From NCBI GenBank assembly GCA_028275265.1, contig JAPWUZ010000080.1:1-9625 (forward strand): 9,625 nucleotides of DNA, given 5' to 3'. The position numbers were made by a program, and so were the translations under genes. Below, piece after piece: positions 1 through 5,326 of this stretch. This DNA comes from Armatimonadota bacterium. Its GTDB lineage: Bacteria > Armatimonadota > HRBIN16. A model generated the notes under the pieces. The model worked only from the letters and a program-made list of their open reading frames with translations, did no database searches and was not told the DNA's origin. Each line of letters begins with the position of its first letter. Position 1 is the stretch's first letter.

Positions 1-98
1 TGAGCCTGAACGCGGTGGAACTTGCGCCGCGCATGGTGATTCAGGGCATTATCATCACCATTGCCGTACTCATTCAGCAGAAGAGAGGGAGGTCGTGA
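1..98 (+). CDS. Sugar ABC transporter permease, C-terminal end (partial)
   Basis: Only the last 31 codons are present, read in frame from base 3 to the TGA at 96-98; the 5' part lies before the window. The peptide contains SLNAVELAPRMVIQGIIITI and then AVLIQQKRGRS. It shows the last membrane helix and a short basic cytoplasmic tail, as in RbsC/AraH/YtfT-type permeases (BPD_transp_2 family), which commonly end in a 'G..II.AV....' helix. The TGA shares one base with the ATG of the next gene, a sugar-binding protein, so the two are translationally coupled. The family call rests mostly on this neighbour and on the C-terminal pattern. Which sugar is carried cannot be told from this fragment. Confidence 0.72.
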   Translation, partial: SLNAVELAPRMVIQGIIITIAVLIQQKRGRS

Positions 99-1060
99 TG
101 AAACGCATCGCAGTCGCACTGGCTTTTGGCGCACTGCTGGTCTGCGTGGGATGCGGGAAGAAGCAGGAACAGACGGGGCAGGCGTCGGAAACGGCGGGCA
201 AGAAAAAGTGGGTTATCGGCATGTCGCAGTGCAATCTGGGCGAGCCATGGCGTGTGCAGATGAACAAGGATATCGAAGAGGCTGCCAAACAGCACGCCGA
301 CGAGATTGAGGTCATCTTCAAGGACGCCCAGAACAAGACGGAGGTGCAGCAGGCGCAGGTGCGCGAGTTCATCCAGATGGGGGTGGACCTGCTCATCATC
401 AGCCCGAAGGAGGCGCGTCCGCTCACCAAACCTGTGGCGGAGGCGTATCAAAAGGGCATTCCCGTCATCGTGCTGGACCGCAAGGTGGAGGGAGACCAGT
501 ATACCTGCTTCATCGGGGCGGACAACGTGAAAATCGGTCGCGAGGCAGGCAAGTACCTGGTGAAGCTGCTGGGTGGCAAGGGCAAGGTAGTGGAGCTGAA
601 GGGGTTGATGACCTCCACGCCCGGACAGGAGCGGCACAAGGGCTTTATGGAAGGCATCGCCGGCTCGCAGATCGAGATTATCTTCGATGCCGACTGCCAG
701 TGGCTGGAGCCGATTGCGCAGCGCGAGATGCAGTCTGCGCTGGCGCGCTTCCCGCAGATCGACGCTGTGTATGCCCACAACGACCCCAGCGCGCACGGGG
801 CTTACCTTGCCGCGCGACAGGAGGGTAAGGGGCGCGAGAAGACCATCAAGTTCATCGGTATCGACGCCTTGCCCCATGAGGGGGTGCGCTATGTCAAAGA
901 GGGCATCCTGACCGCCACCTTCGAGTATCCCACCGGCGGCAAAGAGGCGATAGAGGTCGCACTGAAGATACTGAAGGGTGAGCAGGTTCCCAAGAACATC
1001 ACGCTGGGCACACGCATCTTCACGAAAGAGAACGTAGACAAAGGCGGCGAGCCTTTATGA
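98..1060 (+). CDS. Sugar ABC transporter substrate-binding lipoprotein (YtfQ/ribose-binding type)
   Basis: This 320-residue protein is the periplasmic sugar receptor of an ABC importer. Residues 1-18 are a lipoprotein signal with Cys19 as the lipidated residue. The lipobox (Cys-Val-Gly-Cys, 16-19) has Cys instead of Leu at -3. A Lys/Gln/Thr-rich linker (20-37) follows, then a Peripla_BP_4 fold beginning WVIGMSQ. The GEPWR segment (48-52), IPVIVLDRK, the FIGADN strand, KGKVVELKG and VYAHNDPSAHGAY match the YtfQ (galactofuranose) and ribose-binding group. The ATG at 98 is chosen because GGGAGG (87-92) lies 5 bases upstream; a GTG at 95 would be only 2 bases from it. The gene overlaps the permease stop by one base and appears to end its operon, because the next gene is convergent. 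The adjacent ribulokinase suggests a pentose such as L-arabinose, but that is inference. Confidence 0.93.
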   Translation: MKRIAVALAFGALLVCVGCGKKQEQTGQASETAGKKKWVIGMSQCNLGEPWRVQMNKDIEEAAKQHADEIEVIFKDAQNKTEVQQAQVREFIQMGVDLLIISPKEARPLTKPVAEAYQKGIPVIVLDRKVEGDQYTCFIGADNVKIGREAGKYLVKLLGGKGKVVELKGLMTSTPGQERHKGFMEGIAGSQIEIIFDADCQWLEPIAQREMQSALARFPQIDAVYAHNDPSAHGAYLAARQEGKGREKTIKFIGIDALPHEGVRYVKEGILTATFEYPTGGKEAIEVALKILKGEQVPKNITLGTRIFTKENVDKGGEPL

Positions 1061-1068
1061 TTGGCGAA

Positions 1069-1127
1069 TCACCACAGAGAGCGCAGAGAGGACAGGTACT
1101 CCGTGAACTCTGTGCCCTCTGTGGTGA
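1069..1127. repeat. Imperfect palindromic CACAGAG-type repeat between convergent genes
   Basis: The left arm (1069-1088) and right arm (1108-1127) are inverted copies of 20 bases, with 18 of 20 identical after reverse complementing. Of the two differences, one is an A-C mismatch and one a G-U wobble in RNA. The loop is 19 bases. Each arm holds a 9-base sub-periodicity (CACAGAG then CGCAGAG on the left). The element nearly fills the 85-base gap between the ends of the sugar-binding gene and ribulokinase, so a transcript from either side would fold into this hairpin. No T-run follows on either strand, so it is not a textbook intrinsic terminator. From memory, very similar CCACAGAG...CACAGAG sequences recur between genes in many bacterial genomes. 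Confidence 0.72.
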
Positions 1128-1145
1128 AGATCTTGAGCCGTTTCG

Positions 1146-2843
1146 CTAAGCGCTCTGCCTCGCCGCGTTGCGGATGTCTATCAGCCGCTTCATCACGTGG
1201 TGCAGGTTGCCCTGCCACTCACGGGTGCCGAAGGCGTCGTGCAGGTCTTTGTACAGCGCGAACAGTTCGCGATATACCGCCTGCGCCTGCGGGTTCGGTT
1301 CGTAAGCCACATCTTTCAGCCCGCACATCGCTGCCTGCGCCTCTTCGAAGGTGGCATAGCCGCCTGCCTCCTTACCGGCAACCACCGCGCCTGCAATCGC
1401 TGCGCCCAGCGCGCAGGTCTGCGAGGAGCGTGCCAGCCGGATGGTGCGTCCGCTCACGTCCGCCAGTATTTGCATCACCAGCGGGTTCTTTTCCGCGACG
1501 CCTCCGCAGGCGATGACGTCCCGAATCGCCACACCGTACTTCTCCAGCTGGTTCATAATCACCAGCGAGCCGAAGCAGGTGGCTTCGATGAGCGCACGGT
1601 AAATCTCTTCGGGGGTAGTGTGCAGTGTTTGCCCGACCAGCAGCCCCACCAGCCGCTGGTCACCCAGGATAGAGCGGTTGCCGTTGTTCCAGTCCAGCGC
1701 CAGCAAGCCCGATTGCCCCGGCTTCAGATACCGCGCCTTTACCGTCAACGCCTCGTGGGAGCCGAGGTCGGGTCCTCCCGGCTCAATATAGTTCACAAAC
1801 CAGTTATAGATGTCGCCGAATGCGCTCTGACCCAGCTCGATGCCGAAGTAGCCGGGCAGGATGGAGCCATCCACGATGCCGGTAGTGCCCGGAATATCCG
1901 CCAGCGGCTCGGTGTTGGGTACCACCATCATGTCGCAACAGGAGGTGCCGATAATCTTGACCAGCGTGCCCGGCTTGATGCCTGCACCCACGCCCCCCAG
2001 ATGGGCATCGAACGCCCCGACTGCCACCGGGATACCTGCCGGCAAGCCCAGCTTCTGCGCCCACTCGTCGGTAAGACGCCCGGCGGGGTGGTCGGAGGTG
2101 TAGGCAACATCGTACAGGCGGTCGCGCAGCTCCGCCAGCTTCGGGTGCAGCGCGGCGAGGAACTCCTTGTCGGGCAAGCCGCCCCATTGCGGGTTGTACA
2201 GCGCCTTGTGCCCGGCGGCACATACGCCCCGCAGGATACGCGAGGGATGGTCGTTGCCGGTCAGCACGGCGGGTATCCAGTCGGCGCACTCCACCCAGGT
2301 GTAAGCGGCTTCGAACACCTCGGGGTCGGTGTGGAGGCAGTGCCACACCTTCGCCCAAAACCACTCGGAGGAGTAGGAGTTGCCGCACTTGGCGAGATAC
2401 TGCGGGCGCATCTTTGCGGCCGTTTCCGTAATGGTGACCGCCTCCTGCGTGGAGGTATGGTCTTTCCACAACCACGCCATCGCGTTCAAGTTATTCTTGA
2501 ACCGTTCATGAAAGGCGAGCGGCACCCCGTTCGCGTCGACCGGCAGAGGCGTGCTGCCGGTGGTATCCACGCCGATACCGATGATGCGCTCCGGAGAGAA
2601 ATCGGGGTCATTGCGGCGGGCGTCTTCCAGCGCAGCGCGCACCGATACCTCTGCTCCCTGCAGGTAGTCTGCCGGGTGCTGGCGGGCGAGGTTGGGGTCG
2701 GAGCTGTCCAGCAGGATGCCCGAGTCGCCATGTGGATAATCGAAGACGTACGTGCCAGCCTCATATCCATCGTGTACCCGCACCACCAGGGTGCGCACCG
2801 AGTTGGTACCGTAGTCCAGCCCAATCACGTATTTCGGTTGCAT
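1146..2843 (-). CDS. araB: Ribulokinase
   Basis: This 565-residue protein matches the usual AraB length (E. coli about 566) and belongs to the FGGY carbohydrate kinases. It phosphorylates L-ribulose to L-ribulose 5-phosphate with ATP in the cytosol, the second step of L-arabinose use. The N-terminal phosphate-binding motif GLDYGTNSVR is at 8-17, DTTGSTPLPVD at 93-103, and VECADWIPAVLTG at 184-196. The GAFDAHLGG segment carries the likely catalytic base Asp279. The adenosine-site motif GGVAEKNPL is at 447-455 and CALGAAIAGA at 477-486. Trp126, Lys213, Asp279 and Glu336 sit where substrate-binding Trp, Lys, Asp and Glu are described for Bacillus ribulokinase (aligned from memory). The ATG at 2843 is preceded by a strong SD. 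A start at 2936 would add 31 residues lacking kinase features and would overlap the upstream lipoprotein gene. No araA or araD is visible nearby. It converges on the sugar transporter operon. Confidence 0.96.
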   Translation of the reverse strand: MQPKYVIGLDYGTNSVRTLVVRVHDGYEAGTYVFDYPHGDSGILLDSSDPNLARQHPADYLQGAEVSVRAALEDARRNDPDFSPERIIGIGVDTTGSTPLPVDANGVPLAFHERFKNNLNAMAWLWKDHTSTQEAVTITETAAKMRPQYLAKCGNSYSSEWFWAKVWHCLHTDPEVFEAAYTWVECADWIPAVLTGNDHPSRILRGVCAAGHKALYNPQWGGLPDKEFLAALHPKLAELRDRLYDVAYTSDHPAGRLTDEWAQKLGLPAGIPVAVGAFDAHLGGVGAGIKPGTLVKIIGTSCCDMMVVPNTEPLADIPGTTGIVDGSILPGYFGIELGQSAFGDIYNWFVNYIEPGGPDLGSHEALTVKARYLKPGQSGLLALDWNNGNRSILGDQRLVGLLVGQTLHTTPEEIYRALIEATCFGSLVIMNQLEKYGVAIRDVIACGGVAEKNPLVMQILADVSGRTIRLARSSQTCALGAAIAGAVVAGKEAGGYATFEEAQAAMCGLKDVAYEPNPQAQAVYRELFALYKDLHDAFGTREWQGNLHHVMKRLIDIRNAARQSA

Positions 2844-2849
2844 CGCGTG

Positions 2850-2857
2850 CCCCTCCT
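2850..2857 (-). promoter_or_regulatory. Ribosome binding site of ribulokinase
   Basis: On the minus strand AGGAGGGG lies 6 bases before the ATG at 2843 (8 bases counted from AGGAGG). It decides the start in favour of 2843 over the upstream in-frame codon at 2936. The 86-base spacer to the lipoprotein stop holds no convincing -35/-10 pair that I can see. Confidence 0.75.
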
Positions 2858-2929
2858 GACGGTCTTCGCTTATCAAGAAGAGCTTCGACAGGTGTAGCAG
2901 GGGTTCCTTTTGGTTAGGGGAGCGCCGTT

Positions 2930-3592
2930 CTACCATCTGATGAGCGCGCTGGCGTCGCCAAGCTGCAGGGTAAGACTGACGGTGCTGTCAGAGGGGAGGT
3001 TGGGCGAGCTGGTCTCGGCGGTCAGGTAGACGTCGGTGGTCACCGTGTTGTCGCTTCCTGTTGTAAGAATGGCTATCAACGCGGAGCCGTCGAATCGGTC
3101 GAGCTCGCTCCTGAGCGATAGCGTTTCTCTTGCCAGGTAGCTGCCGTCCGGCTGGCGGTCTAGAGTGAGCAAACCCGTGTAACGGAACTCCACGGGCGGC
3201 GAAACCCGAGAAGTACCCTCAGACGCTCGTACCACAATGCGCAGGTCTACGTTGCGCAGGATGAAGGCAGCTGGAGGAACGCTGGAAGAGTTGATAGAGA
3301 GCAGCAACCTTGCCTGCTGGGCAATCTCCATCCTGCTCATGCCCTCATAAGGGTTGCCTGAGGACTCGATATCGCCAAGGGTAAATTGCAGGACGCCCTG
3401 CTGCTGCACAGAGAGGCGCGCGGTGAGACCATCAAGGGTTACCTGAGCGTTTGCGTTGAAACTTCTGCCTTGCAGACCGAGTGGGTTCGATATCGTTTTG
3501 CTGGTGCTGAGCAAACCGCTACCACAGCCTGCCAGCATGAGAAAGATGCCTGCTGCCGCGCAGAACCCGATACAGACCTGCCATCGGCTCAT
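2930..3592 (-). CDS. Unrecognised lipoprotein, β-rich
   Basis: This is a 220-residue protein of unknown family. Residues 1-22 form a lipoprotein signal: a hydrophobic stretch from about 6 to 20, then the lipobox Leu20-Ala21-Gly22 before Cys23. The mature part starts with a Ser/Gly-rich linker. The rest alternates polar and hydrophobic residues (for example QGVLQFTLGDI, RIVVRASEG, VSLTLQLGDASALIRW), suggesting a β-sandwich or β-barrel-like fold with no catalytic motif that I can identify. The ATG at 3592 has GGGGGAGG at 3602-3609 with a 9-base spacer. It lies 86 bases upstream of ribulokinase on the same strand and is divergent from the metal-uptake genes, so it could be transcribed with either pathway's signals. 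No link to arabinose use can be shown. The call as a real exported lipoprotein is firm; the function is unknown. Confidence 0.82.
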   Translation of the reverse strand: MSRWQVCIGFCAAAGIFLMLAGCGSGLLSTSKTISNPLGLQGRSFNANAQVTLDGLTARLSVQQQGVLQFTLGDIESSGNPYEGMSRMEIAQQARLLLSINSSSVPPAAFILRNVDLRIVVRASEGTSRVSPPVEFRYTGLLTLDRQPDGSYLARETLSLRSELDRFDGSALIAILTTGSDNTVTTDVYLTAETSSPNLPSDSTVSLTLQLGDASALIRW

Positions 3593-3601
3593 GAGTGTAT
3601 G

Positions 3602-3609
3602 CCTCCCCC
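3602..3609 (-). promoter_or_regulatory. Ribosome binding site of the lipoprotein gene
   Basis: On the minus strand GGGGGAGG stands 9 bases before the ATG at 3592. It supports that start and the reality of the gene. Confidence 0.65.
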
Positions 3610-3677
3610 GTACTATTACGTGTTTTTATTATCGGCAAACTATCCGGTGAATCGCAGTCTTCCCGCCTTCCGGAACA

Positions 3678-3706
3678 TTGTGCGGGTGGGGAACGTATGG
3701 TAATAT
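3678..3706 (+). promoter_or_regulatory. Candidate sigma-70-type promoter of the metal-uptake operon
   Basis: TTGTGC (3678-3683) and TAATAT (3701-3706) are separated by 17 bases, in the AT-rich part of the 135-base divergent gap. The -10 matches 4 of 6 consensus bases and the -35 matches 3 of 6, so this is a moderate promoter. A start about seven bases downstream would give a leader of roughly 15 bases before the ATG at 3728, just enough for the GGAG at 3714-3717. An overlapping TATAAA (3704-3709) is a better -10 by sequence, but its spacing from this -35 is too long. Confidence 0.4.
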
Positions 3707-3713
3707 AAAGCAT
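3697..3713 (+). promoter_or_regulatory. Candidate Zur/Fur-family operator over the -10
   Basis: The 17-base stretch ATGGTAATATAAAGCAT has ATG and CAT as inverted ends. By eye it agrees at 11 of 16 fixed positions with the Zur consensus of enteric bacteria as I remember it (ATGTTATA-N-TATAACAT). It sits directly over the proposed -10 of an operon encoding a metal ABC transporter, where a metal-loaded repressor would block transcription. The inner half of the palindrome is poor, and part of the match comes from its being an AT-rich -10 element. It is a candidate only. Confidence 0.3.
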
Positions 3714-3727
3714 GGAGATTATTGCCC

Positions 3728-4030
3728 ATGCGACGCACGAGGCTGGCGATATTCGCTCTGTTCTGGTTAGCATGGGTGGTGGTGTTGCCGTTTGCGCACC
3801 ACCACGTTGTGCGCGCGCCTCGTCAGGAAACGGGCATCCAGTGTAGCGGGCAGTCGTGCAACGTCTCGTGTGTCGCGTGCCAGTGGGAGTCCTTCAGTAC
3901 GGCTCAACTGGTGGCGTCCGCGCAGGCATCGTTGCCACAGGCGGATGCCGAACAGCCTTTGCCTGTTACCTCTCTCCACGCCCGCGTGTTCGCGTACTGT
4001 TACTCACCCCGTGCGCCTCCTTTGATGTAG
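3728..4030 (+). CDS. Small exported His/Cys-rich protein, possibly metal-binding
   Basis: This is a 100-residue protein that I cannot place firmly. Residues 6-22 form a single hydrophobic segment after a basic start (MRRTR), so it is exported or anchored in the inner membrane. Immediately after it comes His24-His25-His26, then Cys39, Cys44, Cys48 and Cys51 (CxxxxCxxxCxxC) followed by Trp53, with His84 and Cys91 near a C-terminal YSPRAPP. Small proteins with a hydrophobic start, an early His cluster, a CxxCxW motif and an R-A/G-P-P tail resemble the DUF2946-like group found near metal-transport genes; this is recalled, not searched. The ATG at 3728 has GGAG at 3714-3717. It is the first gene of the metal-uptake operon, 87 bases before the porin. 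A periplasmic metal-binding or metal-sensing role is inference. Confidence 0.65.
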   Translation: MRRTRLAIFALFWLAWVVVLPFAHHHVVRAPRQETGIQCSGQSCNVSCVACQWESFSTAQLVASAQASLPQADAEQPLPVTSLHARVFAYCYSPRAPPLM

Positions 4031-4050
4031 ATACTCTTTGCACGATTCAG

Positions 4051-4075
4051 ACGCGCCGTCGGTGTGCGGCGGCGT
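4051..4075 (+). other. Possible stem-loop in the leader between the small protein and the porin
   Basis: ACGCGCCG (4051-4058) can pair with CGGCGGCGT (4067-4075), leaving one unpaired G and an 8-base loop. This GC-rich 8-bp stem lies in the 87-base gap before the porin. No T-run follows, so a role as a terminator is unlikely. It could slow mRNA decay or set the ratio of the two proteins. Confidence 0.3.
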
Positions 4076-4087
4076 GATGACATTGAT

Positions 4088-4107
4088 CCCCTTTCGTTCA
4101 AAGGAGG
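4088..4107 (+). promoter_or_regulatory. Porin ribosome binding site inside a small hairpin
   Basis: AAAGGAGGTG (4100-4109), an almost ideal SD, stands 8 bases before the porin ATG at 4118 and decides that start. CCCCTTT (4088-4094) can pair with AAAGG plus GG (4100-4104 and 4106-4107, with A4105 bulged) around a 5-base loop. This hairpin would hide the SD, so it may damp or tune porin translation. Confidence 0.5.
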
Positions 4108-4117
4108 TGTATCACTC

Positions 4118-5314
4118 ATGCGTGCTTTCGCTATCGTACTGGCACTGCTGTTGGTGGCGGGTACGACGTTCGCAGCGCCAGACCCCGCCCTGCAGCAGGA
4201 GATCGACGCACTCAAAGCGCAAATCCAGCAGCTGACGGAGCGACTGCAAGAACTGGAACAGCGTTTGCAGGAACAGGAGCAACAGCCGGCTCCAGCCGTG
4301 CCTGCAACCAATCTGCCGCAAATCAGCGTGATTGCCAACGGAGGCGCACTGTTCCAGGACCGCAAGCGCGATGACAGCCGTAATCGCTTCGAAAACGATG
4401 AGCTGGAGATCGCTTTCCAGAGCTGGGTATATCCCAGCATCCGTTTCGATGCCATCCTCGCCTTCGACAAAGAGGAGGATTTCGCCGGTTCGGTGGAGGA
4501 GGCGTATGCCACTGTGGTGCAGCTGGGCAACACGCCGTTCGGCGCGAAGCTGGGACGGATGCGCCTGCCCTTCGGACGGGTGAACCCCATCCATCCGCAC
4601 CAGCTACTGCACCGCGACTATCCTCTGCCCGTGCTGAACCTGCTCAGCGAACACGGTGCCATCTCCAACGGAGCTGTGCTCACCTACCTGCCGCCGTCGC
4701 AGCGGCTATATGCGCAGCTGCAGCTGGGGCTGTTCACCCTTGACGATCACGCCGCGCCCGGCGTCCCACACGACCCTGCTCTCGAAGGTTTTGGGGCGAA
4801 AGGGCAGCTGCTCCGCATGGCGAGGTTGACCCTGGCACCGGTTATCAACCGCGACAACGAACTGGAGTTCGGGCTGTCGGGTTTGACCACCCGCGCGCTC
4901 AACGGCGACAACCTGCGGCTGCTGGGAGTGGACTTCCAATACCGTCGATTCTACGGGGCTGCACAGCGGTTGTTGCTGTCGGGCGAGTGGTTCCAGCACC
5001 GGCGCGAGGCTGGCGGCACCGGCGTCAATCGGCAGGGATATTACCTGCTCGCTTCCTACAAGCCCGACCGCTACTGGGAGTACGGTCTCCGCTACGACTG
5101 GTCACAGCGTGCTTATCTGGATGCTGCAAACGACGTGTCGGGGGCAGACCGTGCGCTCAGTGCGATTTTGACCTACCGGATGAACGAACAGTCCTTCGTC
5201 CGGTTGCAGTGGCGCAACCTGAAGCCCGCGGATGACAGCGTGCGCAACGAGCTGTTGCTGCAGCTCATGTTCGGATTTGGACCGCACTCCCATCCGCTGG
5301 AGAGCACACAATAG
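4118..5314 (+). CDS. Outer-membrane porin-like protein with N-terminal coiled coil
   Basis: This 398-residue protein probably forms a β-barrel channel or receptor in the outer membrane. Residues 1-19 are a signal peptide (hydrophobic 4-15, cleavage near TTFA-AP). Residues 24-56 are a clear coiled coil with Leu/Ile at 25, 29, 32, 36, 39, 43, 46 and 50 in strict 4-3 spacing, as in trimeric porins of the OprO/OprP and SlpA kinds. After a Pro/Ala hinge (57-64) the rest alternates in short amphipathic strands with many aromatic residues and ends LLLQLMFGFGPHSHP. From memory, a C-terminal GPH/GAH ending of this sort occurs in porin-like outer-membrane proteins encoded beside zinc ABC transporters. 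The last residue is Gln, not the usual aromatic of a barrel. The ATG at 4118 is preferred over a GTG at 4064 because of its strong SD and signal peptide. The binding-protein gene follows after 12 bases, so metal passage is the likely job. Confidence 0.8.
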   Translation: MRAFAIVLALLLVAGTTFAAPDPALQQEIDALKAQIQQLTERLQELEQRLQEQEQQPAPAVPATNLPQISVIANGGALFQDRKRDDSRNRFENDELEIAFQSWVYPSIRFDAILAFDKEEDFAGSVEEAYATVVQLGNTPFGAKLGRMRLPFGRVNPIHPHQLLHRDYPLPVLNLLSEHGAISNGAVLTYLPPSQRLYAQLQLGLFTLDDHAAPGVPHDPALEGFGAKGQLLRMARLTLAPVINRDNELEFGLSGLTTRALNGDNLRLLGVDFQYRRFYGAAQRLLLSGEWFQHRREAGGTGVNRQGYYLLASYKPDRYWEYGLRYDWSQRAYLDAANDVSGADRALSAILTYRMNEQSFVRLQWRNLKPADDSVRNELLLQLMFGFGPHSHPLESTQ

Positions 5315-5326
5315 GAGGTGGCATTC

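Noticed and set aside
74..877. 267-codon frame on the minus strand over the sugar-binding gene
   Set aside because: It is a shadow of a clear sugar-binding protein gene; Leu/His/Arg-rich with no motif and no promoter.
1128..1135. AAGATCTT palindrome next to the repeat
   Set aside because: It is a single 8-base palindrome with no partner or promoter; most likely chance.
1061..1516. Possible 151-codon gene after the sugar-binding gene
   Set aside because: Its start is translated palindromic repeat (RERREDRYSVNSVPSVV) and the rest is antisense to ribulokinase. No SD or homology is apparent.
1197..2897. 566-codon open frame on the + strand opposite ribulokinase
   Set aside because: It is the antisense of a well-supported kinase gene. 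Its peptide is rich in Arg, His, Gln and Val without domain motifs, as expected from a GC-rich complementary frame.
2844..2936. N-terminal extension of ribulokinase to 2936
   Set aside because: The extra 31 residues lack kinase similarity, would overlap the lipoprotein gene, and ignore the strong SD at 2850-2857.
3593..3727. Riboswitch for a metal or cofactor ahead of the operon
   Set aside because: The proposed transcript leader is only about 15 bases, too short for a known riboswitch, and no conserved aptamer core is visible.
4064..4117. Longer porin start at GTG 4064
   Set aside because: It would place 18 charged residues before the signal peptide and bypass the near-perfect SD at 4100-4109.
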